Positions 9,216 through 18,417 of a stretch of 64,000 bases of DNA are shown here, piece after piece. Numbering within the stretch: the stretch's first letter is position 1; each line of letters starts with the position of its first letter. The translations under genes were made by a program, and so were the position numbers. Source of the stretch: Leptolyngbya sp. O-77 (GTDB lineage: Bacteria; Cyanobacteriota; Cyanobacteriia; Elainellales; Elainellaceae); the NCBI RefSeq assembly GCF_001548395.1, contig NZ_AP017367.1, forward strand, positions 3,881,001 to 3,945,000, in the 5' to 3' direction. The notes beneath the pieces were generated by a model. That model had not been told where the DNA came from and searched no databases. It saw only the letters and a list, made by a program, of their open reading frames with translations.

Positions 9216-9533
9216 AGGGGCTAGGGGATTAGGGTTTAAGAATTCAGGGGTCAGATCAGGCTGGGCTGTCGGGTTAGGCTGTCGGGTTAGGCTGTCGGGT
9301 TAGGCTATCAGGTTGGGCTGCTCGATTTATTTTAGGAGATCTGAAGTTTTACGTTTCGTTACGATACCGCTGTTCAGAGGGGCTATCTGCGGTTTCTGGT
9401 GCGGTCAGCGCTATAGAATACTTCATAGAAAACTGTAAACCATTGCCGAACAAGGACTGCTGCCAAGGATGGAGGCCTTGCACCGGACAGGGTTTTACCC
9501 AACGTTACTTCTCTAAACTCACCGTTCATAATC
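9216..9533. other. Divergent spacer, DUF3067 / petC
   Basis: Contains the 13-bp tandem repeat (separate entry) on the DUF3067 side. On the petC side, TAGAAT at 9414-9419 is a possible -10 hexamer for petC without a clear -35. No small ORF with a ribosome-binding site is visible. Confidence 0.4.
9264..9315. repeat. 13-bp tandem repeat, four copies
   Basis: GGCTGTCGGGTTA is repeated perfectly three times (9264-9302), followed by one degenerate copy (GGCTATCAGGTTG). A simple-sequence spacer array of the same general type as the heptamer tract near 0.8 kb. Confidence 0.85.
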
Positions 9534-10076
9534 ATGACTCAAGCTTCTGGAACGCCTGATGTGCCCGATTTGGGCCGGCGGCAGTTTATGAATCTTCTTA
9601 CTTTTGGGGCGGCCACGGGCACGGTGTTGGGAATGCTGTATCCCGTCGTGCGGTACTTCATTCCTCCCTCCAGCGGCGGCGCAGGCGGCGGCGTGATAGC
9701 CAAAGATGCCCTGGGCAACGATGTGGTGTTGAAAGATTTTTTGGCGACCCATGCGGTGGGTGAGCGCGTGCTGGCGCAAGGGCTAAAGGGCGACCCGACC
9801 TATTTGGTGGTAGAAGACGCTGGGGCGATCGCCAGCTACGGCATCAACGCCGTTTGTACCCACCTGGGCTGCGTCGTTCCCTGGAACGCCAGCGAAAATA
9901 AATTTATTTGCCCCTGCCACGGTTCTCAATACGATGCAACGGGCAAGGTGGTGCGCGGGCCGGCTCCGCTCTCGCTGGCGCTGGTGCATACCGACATTAC
10001 TGAAGACGGCAAGATTGCCATGACCCCCTGGACAGAAACCGACTTCCGCACGGGCGATGCCCCTTGGTGGTCTTAA
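9534..10076 (+). CDS. petC: Cytochrome b6f Rieske iron-sulfur protein
   Basis: 180 residues. GRRQFMNLLTFG (from residue 14) is a twin-arginine-type signal anchor leading into one membrane helix. A glycine-rich hinge (GGAGGG) at ~48-53 lets the head domain move. The 2Fe-2S ligands are CTHLGC (Cys108, His110, Cys113 disulfide) and CPCHGSQY (Cys126, Cys128 disulfide, His129). It passes electrons from plastoquinol to cytochrome f in the thylakoid b6f complex. ATG at 9534. It lies 105 bp upstream of petA in the order petC-petA that is standard in cyanobacteria, so probably one transcript. Confidence 0.97.
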   Translation: MTQASGTPDVPDLGRRQFMNLLTFGAATGTVLGMLYPVVRYFIPPSSGGAGGGVIAKDALGNDVVLKDFLATHAVGERVLAQGLKGDPTYLVVEDAGAIASYGINAVCTHLGCVVPWNASENKFICPCHGSQYDATGKVVRGPAPLSLALVHTDITEDGKIAMTPWTETDFRTGDAPWWS

Positions 10077-10181
10077 GGGTCTGCCTTTGTCTGATTCTGA
10101 CCTGCCCCATTTTTGGGTTTAACGTTGGGCGATCGCCCATTTCTGCCGAGCCTTTTTCTAAACCGAACACGCACTCTAAAA

Positions 10182-11174
10182 ATGAACTTCAAGGTTTGCT
10201 CATTTTCCTCTCGTCGCCGGAGCGTGACCGCTCTGATTCGAGGGCTGATGGTGGCGGTGCTAACGCTAGCGGTGCTGGTGTCGAGCGATGCCCTGCTGCC
10301 TCAGTCCGCTGCTGCCTATCCCTTCTGGGCACAGCAAAACTACGCCAATCCTCGCGAAGCCACGGGTCGCATCGTCTGCGCCAACTGTCACCTGGCCGCC
10401 AAGCCTGCCGAGATCGAGGTGCCTCAGGCGGTGCTTCCGGATTCTGTGTTTAAGGCCGTGGTGAAAATTCCCTACGATCATTCTGTGCAGCAGGTGCAGG
10501 CCGATGGGTCTAAGGGCCCGCTGAACGTGGGGGCTGTGCTAATCCTTCCGGAGGGCTTCACCATTGCGCCGGAAGACCGGATTCCTGAAGAGATGAAGGA
10601 CGAGGTTGGCCCTAGCTACCTGTTCCAGCCCTACGCCGAGGATAAGCAAAATATCGTGCTGGTGGGGCCGCTACCAGGTGACCAGTACGAGGAAATCGTT
10701 TTCCCGGTGCTGTCGCCTGACCCCACCACGAATAAGAGCGTTGCCTTTGGCAAATACTCGGTTCACTTGGGCGCAAACCGGGGTCGCGGACAGGTCTATC
10801 CCACGGGTGAAAAGAGCAACAATGCCGTTTACAATGCCTCAGCGGCGGGCGTGATTACGGCGATCGCCAAAGCAGACGACGGCAGCGCTGAGGTCAAGAT
10901 CCGCACCGAAGATGGTACGACCGTGGTGGACAAAATCCCTGCGGGCCCAGAGCTAATCGTTTCTGAAGGCGAAGAAGTCGCCAGTGGGGCTGCACTGACC
11001 AATAACCCCAACGTCGGCGGTTTTGGTCAAAAGGACACCGAAATCGTGCTGCAAAGCCCGAACCGTATTAAAGGTCTGATTGCATTCCTGGCAGCAATTA
11101 CGCTGACTCAAATTCTGCTGGTGCTGAAGAAGAAGCAGGTCGAGCGCGTCCAGGCTGCTGAAATGACCTTCTAA
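10182..11174 (+). CDS. petA: Cytochrome f
   Basis: 330 residues. A cleavable signal peptide ends AAA before Tyr46 (YPFWAQQNY), whose amino group is the axial haem ligand after processing. CANCH (66-70) is the c-type haem attachment site. The large beta domain and small domain follow, then a C-terminal membrane helix (IAFLAAITLTQILLVL) and a short basic stromal tail. It receives electrons from the Rieske protein and reduces plastocyanin or cytochrome c6 in the lumen. ATG 10182 gives a normal precursor; in-frame starts further upstream would add an improbable leader. An intrinsic terminator follows 32 bp after the stop. Confidence 0.97.
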   Translation: MNFKVCSFSSRRRSVTALIRGLMVAVLTLAVLVSSDALLPQSAAAYPFWAQQNYANPREATGRIVCANCHLAAKPAEIEVPQAVLPDSVFKAVVKIPYDHSVQQVQADGSKGPLNVGAVLILPEGFTIAPEDRIPEEMKDEVGPSYLFQPYAEDKQNIVLVGPLPGDQYEEIVFPVLSPDPTTNKSVAFGKYSVHLGANRGRGQVYPTGEKSNNAVYNASAAGVITAIAKADDGSAEVKIRTEDGTTVVDKIPAGPELIVSEGEEVASGAALTNNPNVGGFGQKDTEIVLQSPNRIKGLIAFLAAITLTQILLVLKKKQVERVQAAEMTF

Positions 11175-11206
11175 AGGCTGCGTTCATCGCAGGTTGATAG
11201 GTACAG

Positions 11207-11233
11207 GGGCGTTCTGCTGGAACGCCCTTTTTT
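11207..11233 (+). terminator. Intrinsic terminator of petCA
   Basis: GGGCGTTC / GAACGCCC stem of 8 bp (11207-11214, 11220-11227), loop TGCTG, then TTTTTTG. A textbook rho-independent terminator just after petA. Confidence 0.93.
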
Positions 11234-11423
11234 GTTTTTTGTTGAACTTTTTTTGAACGTAGAATACTAAAGCGGACGATGAGATTGTGGTGTTCATTCG
11301 TCTGGGTAGCGCTACAAATGAATTTGCTGGAAGCCCAGTAGACGTTTGACTAATCACCTACTTTGACTAATCACCTACTTTGAAAATCCAAAAATCGCAG
11401 ACCCAAAATCGAGAATCGATACC

Positions 11424-11461
11424 AAAAGAGTCAGAGAGACTTGATTCTCCCTGACTCTTTT
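11424..11461. terminator. Second, possibly bidirectional hairpin after petA
   Basis: AAAAGAGTCAG (11424-11434) pairs perfectly with CTGACTCTTTT (11451-11461), with A-run on one side and T-run on the other. It could end transcripts from either strand, between petA (plus) and the binding-protein gene (minus). CCAAAATC-type repeats lie just upstream (~11385-11415). Confidence 0.65.
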
Positions 11462-11579
11462 GAGTTCAGCCCATGAGTTTAGCCGATACAAGTGTCCAAG
11501 CTGGAGTTCAGCGTCTGAATCCAGCGACGGCTATTTCTTTGCCCTGATTGGGGTCGCCATGATGGGGGTTGCCAGGTGA

Positions 11580-12368
11580 CTAGGAAGCGGGTGTGTCGCT
11601 ACCAAACCACTTAACGATTAGCTTCTCTAACTCGCCGTTGGACTTCATTTCCGAAATGATGGGGTCAAACTGGCCGAGCAGTTCAGAGCCTTTGGGGAAG
11701 GCGATCGCCGAACCAGATTCGCCCTCATTAGGGAGGACATTCATCTCCAAGTCGGGGTTAGATGCTATGTAGCCTTTGGCAACCGTGTCCTCCATCAAAA
11801 TGGCATCAATCCGTCCGGCCTTTAGCTCCTGAATCATCTCATTGATCCGGTTCAAAGCCTTAACATTCACACGCTGAAACTCTTTAGCAGCTTGCTCTTG
11901 AATCGAACCCAACTGCACACCCAGAGTTTTGCCGCTCAAGCTTGCAGCACTGGTCAAGCCCGCGCCAGACTTAGACACAATTGCATTCTTGGCTTCGTAA
12001 TAAATCTGAGAAAAATCAACGTTTTGCTTGCGCTCCTCTGTTGGGGTCATGCCCGCCATCACAAAATCAGCCCGCTTCGACTGGAGGGTTGGAATTAAGG
12101 CATTGAAGTCAATGTTGTCAATTTTGAGATCGAAACCTAGCTTGCTGGTGATGTATTTGGCGATATCGACATCAAAGCCAACGATTTCCTGGCTGCCGCT
12201 CGACGTGTCAATGAACTCGTAGGGGGGATAGTCCGCAGAGGTGGCCATAGTCAATGTTCTGCCAGCGTCGCCGCCCGCAGTGGGGGTGCTGGAGTTGCAG
12301 GCGGTCACCAGTGTAATTGTCAACAGGGCCGTCAAAAAGGCCGTGAACAAGAACTTGAGTCGCTTCAT
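11580..12368 (-). CDS. Polar amino-acid ABC transporter substrate-binding lipoprotein
   Basis: 262 residues. MKRLKF plus a hydrophobic stretch ends in the lipobox LVTAC (Cys24), so it is a lipoprotein. The mature part is a type II periplasmic binding fold of the SBP_bac_3 family: YPPYEFIDT near the start, IVGFDVDIAKYI, and the ligand-contacting ADFVMAGMTPTEERKQNVDFS region that suits basic or polar amino acids. I chose ATG 12368; the upstream ATG adds 13 residues that spoil the signal peptide. No permease or ATPase gene is adjacent, so it is an orphan binding component here. The ligand is inferred from family only. Confidence 0.88.
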   Translation of the reverse strand: MKRLKFLFTAFLTALLTITLVTACNSSTPTAGGDAGRTLTMATSADYPPYEFIDTSSGSQEIVGFDVDIAKYITSKLGFDLKIDNIDFNALIPTLQSKRADFVMAGMTPTEERKQNVDFSQIYYEAKNAIVSKSGAGLTSAASLSGKTLGVQLGSIQEQAAKEFQRVNVKALNRINEMIQELKAGRIDAILMEDTVAKGYIASNPDLEMNVLPNEGESGSAIAFPKGSELLGQFDPIISEMKSNGELEKLIVKWFGSDTPAS

Positions 12369-12668
12369 AATCAAAGTCTGTAGGGGAACTAAAACCAACT
12401 CGTGCAAACGTTGCAGTCTAAAAGTTGCAGTCTAAAACTCGTCATCTTTTCACTGCTCGCGCAATGCCTGCTACACAACCGTTTTTAGCCTGAGGGATGA
12501 ACCGTTTTTACGACGATTCAGGTATAGTGGCATTTTCCGAGTTGGGTCGGTATCTCGAAATACCAAACCAAATAGCCTCGCCTGCAATTAGGCTGGCCAG
12601 TTAGCTATTGTGCCACCTAAATTCAAGGTTGTGGGGCTTGCGTCTCTAAAAGCTGCTTTCTAGGTGTT
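12369..12668. other. Spacer upstream of the binding-protein gene
   Basis: No gene seen. A small inverted repeat GGTAT-CTCGAA-ATACC lies at ~12549-12564. AAAAGTTGCAGTCT is nearly repeated at ~12410-12435. It should contain the minus-strand promoter of the binding-protein gene. Confidence 0.35.
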
Positions 12669-13688
12669 TTAGCGGTTGAGTTTTGGCGGTGATGCTGGCG
12701 TTGCTTCTGCAATTCGCTCTGCAACGCGCAGCTTGGCCGAGCGAGCACGGGGATTGGCCGATAACTCTGCATCGGTAGGCTGGACGGGCTTTTTGGTGAT
12801 GACGCGCAGGGCGGGTGTGGCTCGAAGGGCGTGTTTGACGAGTCGATCTTCCAGGCTATGGAAGCTGATAATGACCAATCTTCCATTCGGCGCAAGCCAG
12901 TCTGGTGCGATGTTTAGAAACGTTTCTAAGACCTTGAGTTCGTCGTTGACGGCGATGCGGAGGGACTGGAAGACGCGAGTGGCGGGGTGAATGCGCCCGT
13001 GTCGATAGGCGGGGGGAACGCTGCGGGCGATCGCCTCTGCCAGTTCTGTCGTCGTCTCAAACGGGCGCTGTTCCACGATGCGGTGGGCAATGCGACGCGA
13101 TAGCCGCTCCTCGCCGTAGCGATAAAACAGGTTGGCCAACTCGACTTCATCCCAGGTGTTGATGATGTCGGCGGCGGTCAGGGACTGCTGGCGGTTCATC
13201 CGCATATCGAGGGGGGCCGTGTGGCGAAAGCTAAAGCCGCGATCGCCCCGGTCGAACTGCACCGAACTCACGCCCAAATCTGCCAGGATGCCATCGAATC
13301 TCACCTCGCCCGGATCGTAAGCCGAAAAGTTGGTATGGCAAATCGAGACGCGATCGCCAAACTCTGCCAAGTTAGCCCGAATCGCGGCGATCGCCTGCTC
13401 GTCTTGATCCAGGGCCACAATCTGCGTGTCGGGCGCTGCTTTAAGGATCAGCCGACTGTGGCCGCCGCCGCCGGCTGTTGCGTCCAGATAGCGCCCGCCA
13501 GGTTTGACCGCCAGCCCCGTCAGCACCTCCGCGCCCAGCACGGGAATATGGTGAAAGGCGGGTTCAGACGTAATGTGTGGCGGGGCGATCGCCCCGCTAG
13601 TCGGGTCTGCGGCTAAACGGTCTGCCGCTGGGGAGTCGCTGTGCAAAACCTTCCCGTCCGCCTCATCCGGCGGTGGGCCAGTAGCCAT
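12669..13688 (-). CDS. rsmH: 16S rRNA (cytosine-1402 N4) methyltransferase RsmH
   Basis: 339 residues. The conserved start of the core is HIPVLGAEVL (about residue 47), then the SAM-binding loop DATAGGGGHS, ILADLGVSS, the DLRMN-type segment (LDMRMNR), and the C-terminal SFHSLEDR...KH motif. It methylates C1402 in the ribosomal P-site. The first ~45 residues are a low-complexity extension not usual in the family; part of it (GAIAPP) is encoded by an 18-bp palindrome built on HIP1 at ~13566-13583. It follows the Cys-repeat gene by 23 bp on the same strand and is probably co-transcribed. Confidence 0.95.
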   Translation of the reverse strand: MATGPPPDEADGKVLHSDSPAADRLAADPTSGAIAPPHITSEPAFHHIPVLGAEVLTGLAVKPGGRYLDATAGGGGHSRLILKAAPDTQIVALDQDEQAIAAIRANLAEFGDRVSICHTNFSAYDPGEVRFDGILADLGVSSVQFDRGDRGFSFRHTAPLDMRMNRQQSLTAADIINTWDEVELANLFYRYGEERLSRRIAHRIVEQRPFETTTELAEAIARSVPPAYRHGRIHPATRVFQSLRIAVNDELKVLETFLNIAPDWLAPNGRLVIISFHSLEDRLVKHALRATPALRVITKKPVQPTDAELSANPRARSAKLRVAERIAEATPASPPKLNR

Positions 13689-13711
13689 CTATCCACCCTC
13701 CATCCAATGGC

Positions 13712-14236
13712 TCACTGCACCACACGCCCCGGCGTGTCTACTGCGTCGATGCAGGTGGCCAGGGCCCGGTCGGTGGTCAGGGTGCTGCCGTTTTTGATGC
13801 CCACTACGCAGTTCGCAAACTCGTTGGGCAGCAGGCTGCGGCGACAGTGGCTCAGCACGCTCGACAGGTTGGCTGTCTCATCATCCCCCACGATTTGGTT
13901 GAAACATTGCGCCAGGTCTTCGGGACGACGCACGCTGCGGCAAGCCTCTAGCACATCGCTGACCACTAGCGTCTCGCCGCCGCCAATGCCTGCCACGCAG
14001 CGCGACACTTCTCGCGGGTGAAACGCGCTGGCGCAGGCCGTCGCTGCAACTGCCTCCGCTGCCCCTCGACCGATCAAATCCGCAGTACATTCGTCATAGT
14101 CGGACGTTCTGACACGACGATAGCGATAGCTGGCCAGCGCGGATGATGTGGGCAACCCCAGGACAAGTAATCCCGCCGTCGTCAGCACCAGGGCAGATAC
14201 ACGAGCAAGGGGCGATCGCAGTGCAGAATGTGGCAT
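13712..14236 (-). CDS. Secreted protein with four paired-cysteine repeats
   Basis: 174 residues, not recognised by name. A signal peptide of ~35 residues (MPHSALRSP..., hydrophobic core VSALVLTTAGLLVLGL, then ASALA) is followed by four tandem ~30-residue units. Each has two cysteines ~14-22 residues apart (ECTADLIG...TACAS; RCVAGIGG...EACRS; QCFNQIVG...SHCRR; NCVVGIKN...ATCID). The spacing suggests one disulfide per helical-hairpin repeat in the periplasm. I take ATG 14236, since the 47 residues upstream would bury the signal peptide. It precedes rsmH by 23 bp. Function unknown. Confidence 0.75.
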   Translation of the reverse strand: MPHSALRSPLARVSALVLTTAGLLVLGLPTSSALASYRYRRVRTSDYDECTADLIGRGAAEAVAATACASAFHPREVSRCVAGIGGGETLVVSDVLEACRSVRRPEDLAQCFNQIVGDDETANLSSVLSHCRRSLLPNEFANCVVGIKNGSTLTTDRALATCIDAVDTPGRVVQ

Positions 14237-14535
14237 AACAAAACCCGTGAAAGAGACCGTGGAGAATGCGTCAAACGCCCCAATTCTACGACAACTTCCG
14301 TCCGCCCGCTGCGCCAACTGTTTTATTTCATGAACATCTAAAAAGAAGTTGCCAAGAAACTGTGCCAACTGCCCCAAAACGCGCTAGAACTCTCCAGATC
14401 TGCCTACTTTCAGGTTGGGGCTGCATCAAAGCCTCTCTGAATCTCTCTGAATCTGAACCTCGCTGAAAATGCCGTGCCCCGGTTCTTTGCCCCTTCGTGC
14501 TGATTTGCTACCCTCGCCCATTGAATCCATCCCCC

Positions 14536-14922
14536 ATGCAACCTTTGGAACAACTTCTGGAACAGGTCAACCAGCAGCGTGTGAAACACATCATCAAGCT
14601 CTACGCGCTCGATAGCGAAGAGACGCAAGACGTTTATACTTGCCTAGACGCTTTGTTTCGCCGCTATCCGCCGCCGCTGATTGAACTGGCGCTAGTGGAA
14701 ACGCTGGTGGATTGCTGGGCTGCTGTGCCCCTGCCCAAAGGACTGCCATTTATCAGCCAAGTGCGCGATCGCCTCCGCCAGTGGGAAGCTCAACGAGAGA
14801 CAGAGCCACTACTCAGCACCCTCACGCCCCAGCAGTTTCACCACATTACCGGACTCGACCCCGCGCCGATCTTTGGGCTGGGGCTGGTTGATGCTGGGGG
14901 CGATCGCTCTGACCCTGCCTAA
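14536..14922 (+). CDS. Conserved hypothetical protein, 128 aa
   Basis: Short soluble protein with a helical N-terminal half (MQPLEQLLEQVNQQRVKHII, then PPPLIELALVETLVDCWAAVPLPKG). It resembles small conserved cyanobacterial proteins, but I cannot name a family. The last residues (GGDRSDPA) are encoded by a HIP1 palindrome. ATG 14536 is preferred over the TTG-type frame start upstream. It is divergent from the Cys-repeat gene; the 299-bp spacer between them shows no other feature. Confidence 0.7.
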   Translation: MQPLEQLLEQVNQQRVKHIIKLYALDSEETQDVYTCLDALFRRYPPPLIELALVETLVDCWAAVPLPKGLPFISQVRDRLRQWEAQRETEPLLSTLTPQQFHHITGLDPAPIFGLGLVDAGGDRSDPA

Positions 14923-15093
14923 AGCCGAACAATCTGGCAAAAGAGCAAATAAAACGGCAAAAAATTTCGGATAAAGATTTCGCAACTCTTGTACCGTGGC
15001 AAACCAGAAAATCCTAGCCCTGGATGCTACTCTAAGTAGAACTACATAAGGCATTAACCTTTCAAAGACGAACTGGAGAGCAGGAGGCCCACT

Positions 15094-15939
15094 ATGCGCT
15101 GGGAGTTTGGTCGGCGAAGCACCAATATTGAAGATCGGCGTGGAATGAGACCCTCTCGCGGCGTGGTTGGCGGTGGGCTGGGGGCTTTGCTGCTGGCTCT
15201 GCTGGTGGCGCTGCTGGGGGGCGATCCGTCAATGGTGCTGAACCAGTCTCCTGTGTACGAGGGCCCAGCCCAGGTCGCCCCCACTCCCCCGCAAGACGAC
15301 AAAGCAGCCGCCTTCGTTTCGACGGTTTTGGGCTACACCGAAGATACCTGGTCGCAGATCTTCCGCGAAAAAGGCTCAAAGTATGTTGAGCCAAAGCTGG
15401 TGCTGTTTTCAGGCGTGGTGAATTCGGGCTGCGGCACAGCGCAGGCCTCGATGGGGCCCTTTTACTGCCCGCTGGATCAAAAAGTCTACTTGGACATGAG
15501 CTTTTATAACGACATGCAGCGTCGGCTGGGGGCGGGGGGCGATTTTGCCTACGCCTACGTGATTGCCCATGAGGTGGGGCATCATGTGCAAAACCTGCTG
15601 GGCATTTCCGACCAAGTGCAGTCTGCACAGCGCCGTGTCAGCAAAACCCAAGCTAATCAGCTTTCGGTTCGGCTAGAGCTTCAGGCGGATTGCTTCGCAG
15701 GCGTGTGGGCAAATCGAACCCACCAGGCTCAGCAGATTTTGGAGAAGGGCGATGTGGAAGAAGCGCTCAATGCCGCTGCTGCCATTGGTGACGATCGCCT
15801 CCAGAAGCAAGCCCAGGGCTACGCGGTTCCCGATTCCTTCACCCACGGCACCTCAGCACAGCGCGTCCGCTGGTTTACCCAAGGAATCAAGACGGGCGAC
15901 GTGAATCAGTGCAATACGTTTGAGGCGACGACGCTTTAG
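15094..15939 (+). CDS. Neutral zinc metallopeptidase, YpfJ type
   Basis: 281 residues. One hydrophobic anchor at 25-42 (GGGLGALLLALLVALLGG) follows a short basic cytoplasmic N-terminus; the rest is extracytoplasmic. The zinc motif HEVGHH is at 159-164, with FYCPLDQKVYLD before it and LELQADCFAGVW (third ligand region) after it: the signature of the DUF1738/YpfJ neutral zinc peptidase family. Two Cys (113 and 125) frame the GxxxGPFYCP loop. ATG 15094 lies 7 nt after GCAGGAGG, a strong ribosome-binding site. Its physiological substrate is unknown. Confidence 0.9.
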   Translation: MRWEFGRRSTNIEDRRGMRPSRGVVGGGLGALLLALLVALLGGDPSMVLNQSPVYEGPAQVAPTPPQDDKAAAFVSTVLGYTEDTWSQIFREKGSKYVEPKLVLFSGVVNSGCGTAQASMGPFYCPLDQKVYLDMSFYNDMQRRLGAGGDFAYAYVIAHEVGHHVQNLLGISDQVQSAQRRVSKTQANQLSVRLELQADCFAGVWANRTHQAQQILEKGDVEEALNAAAAIGDDRLQKQAQGYAVPDSFTHGTSAQRVRWFTQGIKTGDVNQCNTFEATTL

Positions 15940-16003
15940 AGTTTGGGGATGAGGCAAAGCCGGTCAGCCCCAAGCTTGCTCTCTTAGGCTGCGTTTTTAG
16001 GGA

Positions 16004-16360
16004 TTACACCCAAACGGTGACGGCGGCCACGGCAATTAGCATTTCGTCGTTTTTGTCGTCGAGTTCTGGAATGGCTCGTCCTTGAACCACCATGCCGCCG
16101 GATTCCAAGATCAGGCGTTTTTGTCCAAAGGGAAGCACTGCCAGCACTTCTGCCTGCCGCACTTGATCTGGATAGGGCACGCCGATCTGCACTTCGACGA
16201 GCATTTCATCGGGGTGGTTGAGACCCGCGACTTCCCAGATACCGGGAAGGGCATTGTGGGCGATCGCATTTCGCACGGCCCGCGCTGCGGCAACCGTCGG
16301 GTCTTGTCCGTGCTGGTCGATCCCCATGCCCATTTCGATGATGAAGCGTTTTCGGGTCAT
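16004..16360 (-). CDS. Lin0512 family protein
   Basis: 118 residues. Full-length match to the small Lin0512 family: FIIEMGMGIDQHGQD at the start, AARAVRNAIAHNALPG, and the MLVEVQIGVPYP and GGMVVQGR elements. No catalytic function is established for the family. It overlaps the membrane-protein gene upstream by 4 bp (ATGA), so the two are translationally coupled. The pair is divergent from xanthine dehydrogenase, which may or may not be meaningful. Confidence 0.85.
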   Translation of the reverse strand: MTRKRFIIEMGMGIDQHGQDPTVAAARAVRNAIAHNALPGIWEVAGLNHPDEMLVEVQIGVPYPDQVRQAEVLAVLPFGQKRLILESGGMVVQGRAIPELDDKNDEMLIAVAAVTVWV

Positions 16361-16710
16361 ATCCGCAACTCGCTAAACAGCATCAGCAGCCCACCCAGCA
16401 CCCCGATTACCGCAATCGTTCCCAGCGCGTTGAGTTTTTGGGGTAGCGGCTGGGCAGCGGGTTGCAGCCAAAAGGACAGCGTGCGTGTGACCCACAGCAT
16501 CACCAGCCAGGTCAGGATTGAACAGGAAATAAAATTGTCGAGCAGCATGGCGCTGGGGTGGGGTAGGTTTTTCATAATGCCCAGTGCCCCCAGCAGCACC
16601 GACTGAATCATTAGCGTCGGGTATAGCCCCAGCACGACTACTAGGTTTTGCTTCCGGGCAGGCGGGCCCAGCCCCATTGGCTCACCGCCGATTGATGTAT
16701 CGGGTTGCAC
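16357..16710 (-). CDS. Small membrane protein, hypothetical
   Basis: 117 residues with three hydrophobic segments (LVVVLGLYPTLMIQSVLLGALG, SCSILTWLVMLWVT, ALGTIAVIGVLGGLLML). The motif YPTLMIQSVLLGALGIM resembles small antibiotic-biosynthesis-monooxygenase-neighbour or DUF-type membrane proteins, but I cannot assign a family. It overlaps the Lin0512 gene by 4 bp. Confidence 0.7.
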   Translation of the reverse strand: MQPDTSIGGEPMGLGPPARKQNLVVVLGLYPTLMIQSVLLGALGIMKNLPHPSAMLLDNFISCSILTWLVMLWVTRTLSFWLQPAAQPLPQKLNALGTIAVIGVLGGLLMLFSELRI

Positions 16711-17001
16711 AATCCTGCTGCTGGCTTTGCGTTAGTTCTAGGCTGTTAGTTCTCGGCTAGATGATTCTACATTAGTCGGCATTAGTTGGCGTTAGTCAGT
16801 AACCGAATAATTCTAGTAGTCGGTGCAAAGCTTGTACCAAGCAGCCAGACCGCTTTTAAGCAGCGCTTTGAAAGGGCGCATTCTGCAAAATTTTGGAAGC
16901 TTGGGGCGATCGCCCATTTCACGTCATAAAACCACTCTAATCTTTTGCCTCCTGAGCAAAATCGAGTTCATCTACCCTCAGACACTACTCTTGCCGATCC
17001 T

Positions 17002-18417
17002 GTGACACAGCAACTTGAAACCCAACTGGCGATTACCATCAATGGCGATCGCGTCCGCCTTAAGGACATTCCCCTGACGACGACCCTGCTCGACTTTTTG
17101 CGGCTGACGGGGCGCGTCGGCACCAAGGAAGGCTGCGGCGATGGCGACTGTGGAGCCTGCACCGTGGCGATCGTCGGCACTAGCGTAGACGGCAAACCCA
17201 ACTATCAAGCGGTGAATAGCTGCCTGATTCCGCTCGGCTCGGTGGTCGGTCGCGAGGTGATCACGGTGGAAGGCGTGGCGAATGGCAAGCTGCATCCCGT
17301 CCAGGAAGCGATGGTGAAGTTGGGCGGTTCCCAGTGCGGCTACTGCACGCCGGGATTCATCATGAGTATGTTCGCAGCCTACTACGACGGCAAGCTGGAT
17401 GATGTGGCGGTGGAGGGGAATCTCTGTCGCTGCACGGGCTATCTGCCGATTCGCCGGGCCGCGCAGGCTGCTGCTGCCGAAACGCCCTGCGACCACTTCA
17501 GTGAACATCTGACGGAAGCCGATGCCGACCTGCTGCCCTACAGCTTCACGGGCGACGGTCAGTTCTATCGCCCGACGCAGCTTCAGGAAGTGCTGGAACT
17601 GCTGCGCGACCATGCCGACGCGACGCTGGTGGCGGGCGCAACCGACCTGGGGCTGGAGCTTCAGCGGCGCGAGTTTCCGGTGCTGATTTCTCTGGAAGCG
17701 GTGGCAGAACTGAAAACGCTGGTGCAAACTGATGAGTTTGTGGAAATCGGCGCGGCGGTTCCCCTCAGCCACATCGAAAGCCAACTCCACGGCGTGTTTC
17801 CCTGCATGGATGAGATGATTCACTGGTTTGCGGCGCGGCAGGTGCGGAACCGGGCGACGCTGGGCGGCAACATCGGCACCGCCTCCCCGATTGGCGATTT
17901 GCCACCCGTGCTGCTGGCGCTGGATGCGGAGCTAAAGCTGGTGAGCCTGGCGGGCGATCGCTGGTTGCCGCTCTCCCAGTTCTTCAAGGGCTACCGCCAG
18001 ACCGACTTGCAACCCGGTGAAGTCATCGCCGCCGTGAAAATTCCCAAGAGCATCACGCCAGGAGCAACGCAGCGCCTCACCCAGTCCTACAAAATCGGTA
18101 AGCGCGGTACGGACGACATCAGCATTGTGGCGGCGGCCTACGTGGTGGATTTGGACAGTGAGAAGCGAGTGATTCATGCGCGGCTGGGCTATGGCGGCGT
18201 AGCGGCGACTCCGGCACGGGCGACGGCTGTGGAAGAGTTTCTGGTAGGCAAACCCTGGAGCATGGACACGGTGCAACAAGCCAAACCTATGCTCTATAGC
18301 GCCTTTACGCCGTTAACCGATCTGCGGGGCAGCGCCGACTATCGCAAGATGCTAGTGGCCAATTTGTTTGAAAAGTTCTTTGTCGAGTTTGCAGCAGCAG
18401 CGGGGGTGGAAGTATGA
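17002..18417 (+). CDS. xdhA: Xanthine dehydrogenase small subunit (2x[2Fe-2S] + FAD)
   Basis: About 471 residues. The N-terminal plant-type ferredoxin domain has CGDGDCGAC; the second iron-sulfur domain has CGYCTPGF and CRCTGY. The FAD domain follows (LVAGATDLGLEL; RNRATLGGNIGTASPIGDLPP) and then the CO-dehydrogenase flavoprotein C-terminal domain. Together with XdhB it oxidises hypoxanthine and xanthine to urate and passes electrons to NAD. The start is uncertain: GTG 17002 (MTQQLETQLAI) is favoured, while a TTG at 16945 adds 19 residues; neither has a good ribosome-binding site. It overlaps xdhB by 4 bp. Confidence 0.92.
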   Translation: MTQQLETQLAITINGDRVRLKDIPLTTTLLDFLRLTGRVGTKEGCGDGDCGACTVAIVGTSVDGKPNYQAVNSCLIPLGSVVGREVITVEGVANGKLHPVQEAMVKLGGSQCGYCTPGFIMSMFAAYYDGKLDDVAVEGNLCRCTGYLPIRRAAQAAAAETPCDHFSEHLTEADADLLPYSFTGDGQFYRPTQLQEVLELLRDHADATLVAGATDLGLELQRREFPVLISLEAVAELKTLVQTDEFVEIGAAVPLSHIESQLHGVFPCMDEMIHWFAARQVRNRATLGGNIGTASPIGDLPPVLLALDAELKLVSLAGDRWLPLSQFFKGYRQTDLQPGEVIAAVKIPKSITPGATQRLTQSYKIGKRGTDDISIVAAAYVVDLDSEKRVIHARLGYGGVAATPARATAVEEFLVGKPWSMDTVQQAKPMLYSAFTPLTDLRGSADYRKMLVANLFEKFFVEFAAAAGVEV

